Numbered from the stretch's first letter, positions 41,367-50,276 are shown. The stretch is DNA of 64,000 nt from Paenibacillus_AR sp051594765 (GCF_051594765.1 NZ_JBPPGJ010000013.1:127401-191400), one strand, 5' to 3'. The notes: generated by a model not told the origin, from the letters alone. A program made the numbers and translations.

Positions 41367-42335
41367 ATGCCGGATGAGATCTCATATACCACTGAAGAAA
41401 TCGCCAAGCTGCTTCGTGTATCGAAGCTTACCGTATACGACCTGATCAAGAAAGGGGACCTTCCTGCTTATCGTGTAGGCAAGCAGATGCGCGTCGATGC
41501 GTCGGACCTGGACACGTATAAATCCCGGGCCAAAACCGGCCTGCCGTCCTTCATGAACTACCCTGGCCAACCTGACGCTCAACCGGCCCAAGCCTACATA
41601 CCTGCCGCCGGCGCTCCTGCCCCAACCTTCAGACCCTTGGTCATCACGGGTCAGGACCATATCCTGGACATTCTAGCCCAGCATATTGAGAAGACGAACA
41701 AGAACGTCCGCCCCCTTCGCTCCTTCGTCGGAAGCCTGGACAGCCTGATCTCCATGTACCACGGAGAGTCCGACATCGTGAGCACGCACCTGTTCGACGG
41801 CAATACGGGCGAATACAACCTGCCGTATATTCAGAAGCTCTTGATCGGCTGCCCCTATGTCGTGGTGAATCTCGCATCCCGCTGGGCAGGCTTGTATACG
41901 GCCCCGGGAAATCCTTACGGCATCACCGCATGGGAGCATCTGGCCAAGCCGGGCATCACCATCGTGAACCGGGAAAGAGGCTCCGGCGCACGGGTATTGC
42001 TTGAGGAGCAGCTGCGAATCCGGGGCATCTCCCCCCGCTCCATTCAAGGATACCAGCTGGAGGAGAGCAACCATCTCGGCGTGGCGGGCAAGATTGCACG
42101 AGGCGAAGCGGATGCGGGAGTCGGCATTGAGAAGGCCGCCGCTATGGTGGGCATCGGCTTCGTCCCCCTGATTCAGGAGCGCTACGATCTCGTGATGCTG
42201 AAGAAGCCCGGCAATCTGGAATGGATCGATACGGTGAAGCGAATCCTGCAATCCGAGGCTTTCCGCAAGGAGCTCCAGTCCATCAGCGGGTACGACCTGG
42301 CCCAGACCGGGCACATCCTCTGGGAAACGGATTGA
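41367..42335 (+). CDS. YvgK-like regulator: excisionase-type HTH plus substrate-binding domain
   Basis: A 322-residue cytosolic protein. Residues 1-50 are a MerR/excisionase-type winged helix (MPDEISYTTEEIAKLLRVSK, LTVYDLIKKGDLPAYRVGKQ). From about 95 to the end is a type-2 periplasmic-binding-protein-like domain without signal peptide (VSTHLFDGNTGEYNLPYIQK, IVNRERGSGARVLLEEQLRI, GEADAGVGIEKAAAMVGIGF), the layout of the molybdate-responsive YvgK/ModE-substitute family. Start ATG 41367 has GGAGGG five bases upstream; in-frame 41322 has none. It is divergent from modAB, and likely represses or activates these genes on binding oxyanion. The exact ligand is inferred. Confidence 0.88.
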   Translation: MPDEISYTTEEIAKLLRVSKLTVYDLIKKGDLPAYRVGKQMRVDASDLDTYKSRAKTGLPSFMNYPGQPDAQPAQAYIPAAGAPAPTFRPLVITGQDHILDILAQHIEKTNKNVRPLRSFVGSLDSLISMYHGESDIVSTHLFDGNTGEYNLPYIQKLLIGCPYVVVNLASRWAGLYTAPGNPYGITAWEHLAKPGITIVNRERGSGARVLLEEQLRIRGISPRSIQGYQLEESNHLGVAGKIARGEADAGVGIEKAAAMVGIGFVPLIQERYDLVMLKKPGNLEWIDTVKRILQSEAFRKELQSISGYDLAQTGHILWETD

Positions 42336-42342
42336 TGATGCG

Positions 42343-42372
42343 AAGCAAGGGCCATAACGTCCTTGCTTTTTA
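42343..42372 (+). terminator. Terminator of the YvgK-like gene
   Basis: AAGCAAGG (42343-42350) pairs with CCTTGCTT (42361-42368), then TTTATTAT. Confidence 0.85.
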
Positions 42373-42442
42373 TTATGTCATATATATTGACACAAAATCT
42401 TATCCACCAAACCAGACGCCTTACCAAACCCTTATAATTCAG

Positions 42443-42465
42443 CATATCGCGCTATAAGTGATATG
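42443..42465. other. Inverted repeat in the convergent gap (CATATC-N11-GATATG)
   Basis: Arms at 42443-42448 and 42460-42465 lie in the 309-base gap between two converging genes (42336-42644). Apart from the two terminators, the gap holds nothing else recognised. Confidence 0.35.
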
Positions 42466-42530
42466 GTTTTCATTGTAACTCATGTTATATTTCCTTACAA
42501 TATTATCCCCTTCACGATTTTGTGAACGCC

Positions 42531-42570
42531 AAAAAGCTCCCGCCAACCGCTCATCGGCCGTTCGGGAGCC
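42531..42570 (-). terminator. Terminator of the nitrite reductase operon
   Basis: GCTCCCG (42536-42542) pairs with CGGGAGC (42563-42569), with inner AAC/GTT. The AAAAA at 42531-42535 gives a T-run on the minus strand. Confidence 0.75.
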
Positions 42571-42644
42571 CTACATTTTCTATACTTCGTTCAGCAATCC
42601 CCTGCGTCTCTTTCCCTATCCATTCTGAGCTTCGTGACCGCTCC

Positions 42645-43466
42645 TTATGCCGCCTTAGTCTGCTTACGCAGCCCAGCATGTTCTTTCTTCGCATGAGTCA
42701 CGTACAGCAGGATGCCCGTGAACAGAACGCCGCCGGCGAAGTTGCCGAGCAGCACGGGAATCTGATTCCATAACCACCAGCCTCCGAAGGTTACATGTGC
42801 GCCGTACATCATCCCTGCCGGAATGACGAACATATTGACGACGGCATGCTCGAAGCCTTGGGCGAAGAAGGTTAGGATGGGCAGCCACATCGCCGCGATC
42901 TTCCCCCAGGTGGAGCTGGAGGTCATCGCCATCACCGCGCCCAGCGTCACCATCCAGTTGCACAGCAAGGCTTTGGCGAATACGGCGATCATACCGTCCA
43001 AGCCCAGTGCGGAATACCCGTTGGTCTTGGCCTCCGCCGTCTTGACGATGAATTGCACGACGGCATGGTCCATGGAATGCCCCAAGTTCGTAACAGCCGC
43101 ATAGAATAACCCCGCGTATACGACTCCGCCTGCAATGTGGCCCAGGATGACCCAGGTGAAGTTGCGCAGCATCTCCCCTACCGTTGCCCGTTTCTCCAAT
43201 ACAGCCAAGGGAATCAGCGCGAAGCTGCCGGTGACAAGCTCCAGCCCCAGAAGGATGATCATCACGAATCCGACCGGAAAAACCAGCGAACCCACGATCC
43301 CCAGCTTCGTCTGAGTCGTAGCGGTGAAGGCCAGGGTGGTGGCGAAGGCCAGGATGGCGCCTCCCAGAAAGCCTCTGACAAGCAGGTCCTTCACAGCCAG
43401 CTTCGCTTTGGCGGCACCTGCCGCCACCATCTGCTCCAATACGTCCTGCGGTTTAATGTAATCCAT
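42645..43466 (-). CDS. nirC: Formate/nitrite transporter (FNT channel)
   Basis: A 273-residue pentameric membrane channel protein of the FNT family, with six helices. Motifs: FLGGAILAFATTLAFTATTQ, GLELVTGSFALIPLAVL (about 78-94), WVILGHIAGGVVYAGLFYA, CNWMVTLGAVMAMTSSS (FNT signature, about 170-186), and GFEHAVVNMFVIPAGMMYGA (the conserved helix, with pore His). I choose ATG 43466 with GGGAG nine bases upstream, because the open frame to 43490 overlaps the previous stop. It is co-transcribed behind a nitrite reductase-type enzyme, so nitrite import is the likely role; formate cannot be excluded by sequence. Confidence 0.93.
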   Translation of the reverse strand: MDYIKPQDVLEQMVAAGAAKAKLAVKDLLVRGFLGGAILAFATTLAFTATTQTKLGIVGSLVFPVGFVMIILLGLELVTGSFALIPLAVLEKRATVGEMLRNFTWVILGHIAGGVVYAGLFYAAVTNLGHSMDHAVVQFIVKTAEAKTNGYSALGLDGMIAVFAKALLCNWMVTLGAVMAMTSSSTWGKIAAMWLPILTFFAQGFEHAVVNMFVIPAGMMYGAHVTFGGWWLWNQIPVLLGNFAGGVLFTGILLYVTHAKKEHAGLRKQTKAA

Positions 43467-43489
43467 ATAGTGCTCTCCCTTCGGATGCA

Positions 43490-44995
43490 TTATTGCACTT
43501 TAGGCAGCGGAACGGACTCTCCGTTTCCTTTGCTCTTCTTCGTATACATGCCCGCCAGCACCTCATACAGCCGGGATACCGGAACCTTCTCCATGACCAA
43601 TTCGCCAATCCGGGCTTCATGGCCGATTCGTCCGCCGGCGAAGATATCCACGGCATCCACCAGCACGCCGTCCACCCGGGCTTTCGTTCCGCGGAATCCG
43701 AGGTCGCCCACCTGAGTGGTTGCGCAGGAGTTAGGACAGCCGGACCAATGAATCCGGACTCCCTCGGGCAGAATCTTGTCGGCGTCCAGCCGTTGGGCCA
43801 GCTCCAGGGCAGGGGTCTTGGTGTCGACAACGGCCAGATCGCAGCCTTCCTTGCCGGTGCAGCAGACCAGTCCCCTTACAGCCGGCGCCGGCTCCAAGGA
43901 CAGAACCTGGAGTAACGGCTCCTTGCGGAAAGCATCCAACCGTTCTTTCTCGATATAGGGAACAATGGCATTCATCTGCGGTGTCAGGCGGATCTCGCCC
44001 CGGCCGTACTCATCGGCCAGCCGGGCCAGCTCCAGCGCCTGGTCAGCCGTCATCTTGCCTGCAGGGACACACAATCCCGCCGCCGCATAACGAGGATCCT
44101 TCTGATCCGTGATGCCCAGATGATCATGATGATGATCCTTCCGGATATCGTCCGCCGGAGTGCACAGAAATGTCTTCCCCAGCTGCTCCTCCAGACGGTT
44201 GATCAGACCTTCCTCCCCCAGCTCCTCCAGCAGATGCAGCATACGTGCCTTGTTCCGATTCTCCCGGTTGCCGTTCCGGTCGAAGAGATCCAGGATCGCC
44301 ATGACGACGTCCACCGCCTCCTCCTTCGGGAACCAAATGCCCAGATCCCGGGCGACCTCTGCATAGAATTTGCCCAGAGCCCCTCCGATCCGGACCCGGA
44401 ATCCGGGACGTCCTTCATGAACCTGCGGGATCAGCCCTGCATCGTTCAAAAACGAATGGGCGCAGTCTTGATAGCAGCCGGTCACGGAGATATTGAACTT
44501 GCGGGGGAGGCTGCTGTAAGCCGGGTTGCCGACGATACGGCGAGAGATCTCGTCGAGAATCGGCGTAGCGTCGAAGGCCTCCTCTTCCTGCAGGCCCGCC
44601 AGCGGACAGTTCATCAGGTTCCGGATGTTGTCCGAACCGGTCTGGCGGACCTCGATACCCGCTTCCCTCATCGCTTCGAGCACTGCCGGGATGTCGGCCA
44701 GATCGATAGTCCGGAGCTGTGCCCCGGCACGGGTCGTAATCGTTACAGTCCCGTCTCCATAACGGTCGGCCGTCTTGGCAAGGGCACGGAGCCGCTCCGA
44801 TGGCAGTATGCCGTTCGGCATCCGAAGACGGAGCATGAAGCCCCCTTCTCTCTTCCGATGGAACAAGCCGTACCAGCGGAATCGCATGAGATCATCCTCC
44901 GGAATATCCTCCACCGTGCCGGCGGCATAACGCAGAATATCCTCCAGGACCAGCAGCCCGTGTTTTTCTTGCTTCAGCTTCTCCATCTTATTCAT
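43490..44995 (-). CDS. nirA: Siroheme/4Fe-4S nitrite (or sulfite) reductase, ferredoxin type
   Basis: A 501-residue cytosolic enzyme reducing nitrite to ammonia (or sulfite to sulfide) with six electrons. Two NIR_SIR ferredoxin-like halves are seen: FRWYGLFHRKREGGFMLRLR near 35-54, and the RNLMNCPLAGLQEEE region. The 4Fe-4S/siroheme cysteines are in CCTGKEGCDLA (about 378-388) and WSGCPNSCATTQVGDLG (about 416-432). An RxR-type substrate-binding patch is present near TRAGAQLRTIDL. Start ATG 44995 has AGGAGTG. The adjacent nirC and the upstream TnrA/GlnR-like box favour nitrite reduction; sulfite reductase is the main alternative. Confidence 0.87.
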   Translation of the reverse strand: MNKMEKLKQEKHGLLVLEDILRYAAGTVEDIPEDDLMRFRWYGLFHRKREGGFMLRLRMPNGILPSERLRALAKTADRYGDGTVTITTRAGAQLRTIDLADIPAVLEAMREAGIEVRQTGSDNIRNLMNCPLAGLQEEEAFDATPILDEISRRIVGNPAYSSLPRKFNISVTGCYQDCAHSFLNDAGLIPQVHEGRPGFRVRIGGALGKFYAEVARDLGIWFPKEEAVDVVMAILDLFDRNGNRENRNKARMLHLLEELGEEGLINRLEEQLGKTFLCTPADDIRKDHHHDHLGITDQKDPRYAAAGLCVPAGKMTADQALELARLADEYGRGEIRLTPQMNAIVPYIEKERLDAFRKEPLLQVLSLEPAPAVRGLVCCTGKEGCDLAVVDTKTPALELAQRLDADKILPEGVRIHWSGCPNSCATTQVGDLGFRGTKARVDGVLVDAVDIFAGGRIGHEARIGELVMEKVPVSRLYEVLAGMYTKKSKGNGESVPLPKVQ

Positions 44996-45082
44996 GAGAA
45001 CCACTCCTATGTAATGATTCTTAACAAACATTCTCTCTATATTGGTAATATACATGAAGTTTCAGAAAAAATCCATACGTAA

Positions 45083-45099
45083 TGTTAGTTTTTATTACA
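45083..45099. promoter_or_regulatory. TnrA/GlnR-like box upstream of nirA
   Basis: TGTTAGTTTTTATTACA matches the TnrA/GlnR consensus TGTNANAWWWTMTNACA at all defined positions but one, 88 bases upstream of the nirA start. Confidence 0.6.
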
Positions 45100-45203
45100 T
45101 TTAATTTTAGTTATTCCGAACGATATATACTTAAAATCTTGTTTTGTTCGTTTTTTGGTGGCAATTTCAACAATTGAATAGGGACTGTTGTGCATAAACC
45201 TGA

Positions 45204-45226
45204 CATGACTTATATGTCCAGTCATG
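45204..45226. other. Inverted repeat CATGACT-N9-AGTCATG
   Basis: Perfect 7-base arms in the 386-base gap between nirA and the aldo/keto reductase remnant (44996-45381). Function unknown; it could be an operator of the deleted gene start. Confidence 0.4.
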
Positions 45227-45381
45227 CCCCTTTTCCATTCCTTTCCCAATCTGCAAGCCATCCGCGGGATAACCGGCCGGGGTTGAACTCCAAACCAAAC
45301 CGGTCGTTTCCCGAATGTTGATAGTCGATTTCATATCTATCATTCGCCTTTTATAACCTTCTCCTTACCCCTCTGATACTT

Positions 45382-46119
45382 AGTTGGCGCGAGGATTGGC
45401 TCGTCGCCACCAAGTTCGGACACCACTACACCGACCGCTTCGAACGGGAGCAGCTCTGGAGCGCTGCGGATGTGCTGAAGCAGCTGGACAATTCGCTTCG
45501 CGCACTGCGGACGGACTACATCGATCTGTACCAGTTCCACTCCGGATCGGATGCCCAGTTCGATAATGATGCGCTTTGGACGGCTCTGGATAAGCAGGTG
45601 CAGGCAGGCAAGATCCGCCATCTGGGCACATCCATCGGCTCCAACGATAACCTTCATCAGACGGATGCCTCCTCCCAGGTCGGCTCCCAGGCGATTCAGG
45701 TGGTCTACAACCGCTTGGACCGGAAGCCCGAAGAGCGCGTATTCCCCTCCTGCCTCCGCCAGGAGCTGGGCGTACTGGCACGGGTTCCTCTGGCCAGCGG
45801 TTACCTAAGCGGCAAGTACAAGCCCGGAGCCACCTTCGGCACTACGGACGTGCGCAACCGTCACGACCGGGAGCAGGTGAACGAGAAGCTTCGCGAGGTA
45901 GAGCGCATCCAAGCCACAGAAGTGCCGGAGGGGATGGACATGTCCACCTGGGCTCTCTCCTGGTGCCTGCAGCACGATGCGGTGACCTGAGTCATCCCCG
46001 GGTGCAAGAACGAAGATCAGGTCGAAGCCAATGCCCGCGCAGCAGACTACGCCAGCGACACCCATCCGCAGGCCGCTGCTGCAGGCAAGACGAACGAAGC
46101 GCCGTTATCCCGCAAGTGA
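45382..46119 (+). pseudogene. Decayed aldo/keto reductase (N-terminus lost, internal stop)
   Basis: The frame starts abruptly at WREDWLVATKFGHHYTDRFE (about 45385) in the middle of an aldo/keto reductase. It continues with SLRALRTDYIDLYQFHSGSD, VQAGKIRHLGTSIGSND, VVYNRLDRKPEERVFPSCLR-QELGVLARVPLASGYLSGKY and WALSWCLQHDAVT. It then hits TGA at 45988, where cysteine or threonine is usual. The same frame carries on in family-like sequence (VIPGCKNEDQVEANARAADY) to a final TGA at 46117. The first ~85 residues, with the catalytic Asp/Tyr, are missing, so the remnant cannot be active. G+C composition is native-like. Confidence 0.85.
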
Positions 46120-46126
46120 GTCATGA

Positions 46127-46168
46127 AGATGCTGCCCCCATCCAGCTGGGGACAACATCTTTATTTCT
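46127..46168 (+). terminator. Terminator after the aldo/keto reductase remnant
   Basis: The stem 46127-46139 pairs with 46148-46160 (GATG-x-TG-x-CCCC with GGGG-x-CA-x-CATC), followed by TTTATTTCTT. Confidence 0.7.
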
Positions 46169-46283
46169 TGCTCGGAGCGTCTCCCATTCGCCCTAGGCTC
46201 CCTCACGCATAATTCGGCGTCCATCTCCCCAAGAATATTCCCTGTTATTTCCGCGAACCCTAAAAAATAGGGGGGCACAGCGG

Positions 46284-47735
46284 ATGACTCACCATAACCG
46301 GCATGACCGGCCGAGACAGCGGCTCAGCGTCCAACGGGACGTAAACGCGGCGCGGCTGAAAGAAATGACAGGCAACAGTGCGGATTATGTGTTCCGGGAA
46401 TTGACATTCCCGTCGGGCACCGCAGCTTCGGTATTAATGGTTTATAACGACAATCTGACCGACAGGAAAATGCTGGACCGCTTGAGCCAGACGCTGTCGG
46501 AGCATTCTCCGGAGCGCCTGTCCCACAGGGCCACGCTCCCCGTATGGGACACCGTGCGGGAACAAGCAGGGACCGCAGGCGACACAACGGATGCAGGGAC
46601 CTTAGAGGAGGCGCTTCGGGCTCTCCTGTCGGGCTGGACCCTGCTGTTCGTCGAGGGAACGGATAAGGCCATCGCATGCGATACGGAGGGGATGAAGTGG
46701 CGCGACATTTCGGAGCCGACCACTCAATTGGTCATCCGCGGCCCGAAGGACAGCTTTTCCGAATCCATCGCCACTAATATCTCCTTGATCCGCAGAAGGC
46801 TCAAGAATCCGTCTCTCTGGCTGGACCTCTTCACGATCGGAGATCTGACCGGAACCCGGATCGGAATGATGTACCTGCAAGGCGTGGCGGATGAGGCCTT
46901 GGTTCGGGAAGTCAAGGATCGGCTTACCCGGATTCAGACCCGCGGCGTACTGGAATCGGGCAACATCGAGAAGCTCATCCAGGAGCGAAGGTACACTCCC
47001 TTCCCGACCGTTCAGAATTCGGAGCGCCCGGACACGGCGGTGAAATGTCTGATGGACGGCAAGGTCGTCATCCTGATCGACGGAACACCGTTCGTTCTGC
47101 TGGCGCCGGTCACCTTCCTGCAGCTGTTCCAATCCATTGAGGATCACTACCAGCGGCTCGATATCGGCATCTTCGTCCGTGTGCTGCGATACCTCGCATT
47201 TTTGATCTCGCTGACGGGTTCGGCCATCTATATCGCGGCAATCACCTTCCACCAGGAAATGATCCCCACCCCGCTTCTCATCAGCCTGGTCGCCCAGCGA
47301 GAGGGCGTGCCGTTCCCCGCCTTGGTGGAGGCTCTGATCATGGAGGCCAGCTTCGAATTCATGCGGGAAGCAGGAGTCCGTATGCCGCGGGCCGTCGGTC
47401 AAGCGGTCTCCATCGTGGGCGCCCTCGTCCTGGGCCAAGCGGCTGTTCAAGCCGGCATCGTATCGGCCGCCATGGTCATCGTGGTGGCAATCTCTGGCAT
47501 ATCCAGCTTCACGGCCCCTTCGTTCAACATCGCCATATCGGCCAGGCTGCTCCGCTTCGGCTTCATGATCCTGTCCGGGTGGCTGGGCATCTTCGGCATC
47601 CTGGTCGGGATGTTCATGCTGACCGCCCATATTACGTCCCTTCGGTCGTTCAATACCTTGTACCTGGGCGTATTCGCTCCTCCGGACCAAACATCGCAGC
47701 CCTCTACGGAAAGGGGCGCCCGGCATGAACCCTAA
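46284..47735 (+). CDS. Spore germinant receptor A subunit (GerA family)
   Basis: A 483-residue inner-membrane protein of the spore. A hydrophilic N-terminal half (about 1-255, with ELTFPSGTAASVLMVYNDNL, QLVIRGPKDSFSESIATNIS, LIRRRLKNPSLW) is followed by five or six helices: FVRVLRYLAFLISLTGSAIY, LLISLVAQREGVPFPALVEA, VSIVGALVLGQAAVQAGIVS, and RLLRFGFMILSGWLGIFGIL. This is the standard GerA/GerKA layout. The C-terminal tail is short. A run of G provides the ribosome site before ATG 46284. It is the first gene of a gerA-gerC-gerB operon; the receptor triggers germination on binding a nutrient. The germinant cannot be predicted. Confidence 0.93.
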   Translation: MTHHNRHDRPRQRLSVQRDVNAARLKEMTGNSADYVFRELTFPSGTAASVLMVYNDNLTDRKMLDRLSQTLSEHSPERLSHRATLPVWDTVREQAGTAGDTTDAGTLEEALRALLSGWTLLFVEGTDKAIACDTEGMKWRDISEPTTQLVIRGPKDSFSESIATNISLIRRRLKNPSLWLDLFTIGDLTGTRIGMMYLQGVADEALVREVKDRLTRIQTRGVLESGNIEKLIQERRYTPFPTVQNSERPDTAVKCLMDGKVVILIDGTPFVLLAPVTFLQLFQSIEDHYQRLDIGIFVRVLRYLAFLISLTGSAIYIAAITFHQEMIPTPLLISLVAQREGVPFPALVEALIMEASFEFMREAGVRMPRAVGQAVSIVGALVLGQAAVQAGIVSAAMVIVVAISGISSFTAPSFNIAISARLLRFGFMILSGWLGIFGILVGMFMLTAHITSLRSFNTLYLGVFAPPDQTSQPSTERGARHEP

Positions 47736-48939
47736 GCGGAGCCTGCTTCTGCTTCTGTCGTCCGTCATGCTTCTTGCCGCCGGCTGCTGGAACAGCCGCG
47801 AGCTGAAGGATATGGCCATCGTATCGGCGGTGGCCATCGATACCGTGCCCGGCAGTTCGAAATACAGAGTCTCGTTCCAGGTGGTCAATTCCGGCCAGGT
47901 GGCGCCGAAGACCGTATCCGGCGGAAGCAATGCGGCCGCGCCGGTCAACGTCATCACCGGGGAGGGCGACACCCTGTTCGAGACGATCCGGCGAACCTCC
48001 CAGCGCGTTCCCCGCCAGCTGTTCTTCGCCCATGTCCAGCTGGTGGTGGTCAGCGAAGACTTCGCCAAGAAGGGAATGGCGGAGCTTCTGGATTTCTTCG
48101 AGCGCTCCAGGGAAACCAGGCTGCTGTCCTCGGTCCTGATCGCCCGGGAGAGCTACGCCTCTCAGATCTTGAAGTCCCTGACGCCACTGGAGACGATCCC
48201 CGCCGTGTCGGTGGTCGGCAAGATCGGCCATGCGTCCCGCCTGTGGTCCAACAGTCTGCATACCCGGATCGACGACGTCCTCGATATGATGGACGGCGAG
48301 GAACGGGTGACCCTGATCTCGGGGGTGGAGCTACTGGGGCAGAAGACCAGAAGTGCCAAGAGCGAGAGCACCCAAAGCTCGGAGCTCTCCGCCTATACAC
48401 AGATTATGGGGATCGCGGTGCTGGATCAAGGAAAGCTGATCTTTTGGGTGGATGAACCGGAGGCCCGGGGGGTACTGTGGGTTCGCGGGCAGGTGAAAAG
48501 CACCGTCTTGACCCTGGACCTGCCGGAGAAGAGCCGGTCCGTCAGTGTGGAGATTACCCGCTCGAAGGTCAGAGTGAGCCCTGAAGTCCGGGACGGGAGG
48601 CTGAGAGTCAAGATCGCCGTATCGGCGGAAGGGGCCGTCACGGAGCTTAAGACACCGGTTGATGTAACGAAGCCCGAGGAAATCCGGAAGCTGGAGGCTC
48701 TCTTGGCCGGTCAGATCCGGGAGGAGATCATGTCCGCGATCCGTAAGGCCCAAGAGAAAAAGGTGGATCTGTTCATGCTGGGCAGCAGGCTGAACCGTTC
48801 GGATCCGCGGCTATGGAGAGAGCTTAAGCCTGATTGGAAATCGTACGTGGGGAACTCCGAGATGGAAGTTCAGGTGGAGGCCTACATCCGCAACCAGGGG
48901 ATGAGGAACAAATCCCATCTGAGCACGCTGCAGAAATAG
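47725..48939 (+). CDS. Ger(x)C family germinant receptor lipoprotein (C subunit)
   Basis: A 404-residue lipoprotein of the spore inner membrane. The signal peptide ends LAAGC (Cys21), followed by WNSRELKDMAIVSAVAIDTV, the family hallmark. Ordered domains follow: residues about 22-200 with ETIRRTSQRVPRQLFFAHVQ, 210-260 with AYTQIMGIAVLDQGKLIFWV, and a C-terminal domain with GRLRVKIAVSAEGAVTEL and WRELKPDWKSYVGNSEMEVQ-VEAYIRNQGM. ATG 47725 overlaps the gerA stop by 11 bases. It assembles with the A and B subunits. The DPRLWREL element suits GerC proteins. Confidence 0.93.
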   Translation: MNPKRSLLLLLSSVMLLAAGCWNSRELKDMAIVSAVAIDTVPGSSKYRVSFQVVNSGQVAPKTVSGGSNAAAPVNVITGEGDTLFETIRRTSQRVPRQLFFAHVQLVVVSEDFAKKGMAELLDFFERSRETRLLSSVLIARESYASQILKSLTPLETIPAVSVVGKIGHASRLWSNSLHTRIDDVLDMMDGEERVTLISGVELLGQKTRSAKSESTQSSELSAYTQIMGIAVLDQGKLIFWVDEPEARGVLWVRGQVKSTVLTLDLPEKSRSVSVEITRSKVRVSPEVRDGRLRVKIAVSAEGAVTELKTPVDVTKPEEIRKLEALLAGQIREEIMSAIRKAQEKKVDLFMLGSRLNRSDPRLWRELKPDWKSYVGNSEMEVQVEAYIRNQGMRNKSHLSTLQK

Positions 48940-48961
48940 ACGGTGAAGAGGAGGGAAAGGG

Positions 48962-50077
48962 ATGGGAATCGAGAGGATCGGGAGGGTGCAGTTCTATCTT
49001 TTGCTTCTGCTTTACTTAATCGGCGGTGTCATTGCGCTCGGCACCGGAACCGCCGCCATGAAGGATGTCTGGCTGGCCGTCCTGCTGGGACTTGTGCCCG
49101 GACTGGCTATATATGCCGTGTACAGCAAGCTCTTCCGGATGTATCCCCATGTCCCGATGACCGTTTATTTCGAGCGGATTGTCGGGCCTTACGCCGGGAA
49201 GGCCCTTGCTTTTTTGTACAGCGTCCACTTCATGTACCAATCGTCCCGCAATCTGCGGGGCTGCGGCAATCTGCTGGTGATCTCGGTGTATGACGCCACT
49301 CCCCTCTTCGCACTCATCACAGCTATGGGGATTGCGATGATCTATATTCTGAGCAAGGGTCTGGGGGTGCTGACGCGTACGGCGGCGGTATTTCTGCTGG
49401 TCCTCTTGGGCATGGGGCTGATGGGCAACGTCTTCCTGTGGTTCTCCAACACCGTGGAGGTGACGCATCTGCTCCCGGTTCTGGAGAAGGGCTGGAGACC
49501 GGTCGTCAACACCCTGCCCGACACCTACTTCCTGCCGTTCGCCGAGCTGGTGGTGGTGGGCATGCTGTTTCCCTATGTCCGGCCGGGGGGGCATCCGGGG
49601 AAGGTCGTGTATACGGGGGCGGCTGCAGCCGTGACAGCCGGGCTGCTCTTAAGCTATACCATGGCGCTGAACGTATCGGTATTAGGTGCGGACCAGCTGC
49701 GCCGAACCGTATTTCCCCTGTTCACTGCTTTGTCCAAGATCGACATCGGGGATTTCATCCAAAGGCTGGACGGCATTGCGGTATCCATACTCTTCATCAG
49801 CTATTTCTTCAAGGCCTGCGTCTACGGATTTGTGGCGATGGCGGCAGCGGCTGAATTGTTCCGGTGGGAACGGCCTGAGAAGCTGTCGGTTCCTCTCGGT
49901 ATTATCATCGTCTTCTCCTCCATCATGCTGTCGGAGAATTTCACGGAGAATATCTACGAGGGCCACAGGCTGAATCCGTATGTCGCCTTCCCATTCCAGA
50001 CAGGCATCCCCGTTGTGCTGCTTATTGTCGCTTGGTTCCGGAGCCGCCGGCGAACCGGCGGACAAGCCGCTTCGTAA
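48962..50077 (+). CDS. Spore germinant receptor B subunit (GerAB/GerKB family permease)
   Basis: A 371-residue membrane protein with ten helices of the amino-acid-permease-like Spore_permease family: RVQFYLLLLLYLIGGVIALG, VWLAVLLGLVPGLAIYAVYS, FLLVLLGMGLMGNVFLWFSN, ELVVVGMLFPYV, VLGADQLRRTVFPLFTALSK (near 240-260), and LSVPLGIIIVFSSIMLSENF. It probably contains the germinant-binding pocket. GAGGGAAAGGG lies before ATG 48962, 22 bases after gerC. The last 56 bases overlap tail to tail with a small minus-strand membrane gene. Confidence 0.93.
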   Translation: MGIERIGRVQFYLLLLLYLIGGVIALGTGTAAMKDVWLAVLLGLVPGLAIYAVYSKLFRMYPHVPMTVYFERIVGPYAGKALAFLYSVHFMYQSSRNLRGCGNLLVISVYDATPLFALITAMGIAMIYILSKGLGVLTRTAAVFLLVLLGMGLMGNVFLWFSNTVEVTHLLPVLEKGWRPVVNTLPDTYFLPFAELVVVGMLFPYVRPGGHPGKVVYTGAAAAVTAGLLLSYTMALNVSVLGADQLRRTVFPLFTALSKIDIGDFIQRLDGIAVSILFISYFFKACVYGFVAMAAAAELFRWERPEKLSVPLGIIIVFSSIMLSENFTENIYEGHRLNPYVAFPFQTGIPVVLLIVAWFRSRRRTGGQAAS

Positions 50078-50276
50078 AGACCCAGCCTCCTGCTGCGGCT
50101 AGGAACAAGACCGCCCATACCAGGAACAGCACATATTCCAGCATTGTAGCCATGTCGAAGTAGCTGGTCAGATTGCGGAGAGACTGCCGGATGCTCATTC
50201 CGGCGAGAAGATCCATCATGATCAGATAAGCCAGGCTGGCAGCAGCATACAGGGCGGCAACCCATACCAGTCTCAT
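50022..50276 (-). CDS. Small two-helix membrane protein overlapping the gerB end
   Basis: An 84-residue protein: an N-terminal helix (RLVWVAALYAAASLAYLIMM), a short amphipathic link (SIRQSLRNLTSYFDMATMLE), a second helix (YVLFLVWAVLFLAAAGGWVF), and a basic tail (TKRLVRRFAGGSGTKRQ). Start ATG 50276 has AAGGGAG eight bases upstream; an in-frame ATG further up lacks one. The 3' end overlaps the gerB-like gene by 56 bases on the other strand. Unrecognised family; a role in the spore membrane is possible by proximity only. The clean ribosome site and membrane topology support a real gene. Confidence 0.65.
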   Translation of the reverse strand: MRLVWVAALYAAASLAYLIMMDLLAGMSIRQSLRNLTSYFDMATMLEYVLFLVWAVLFLAAAGGWVFTKRLVRRFAGGSGTKRQ

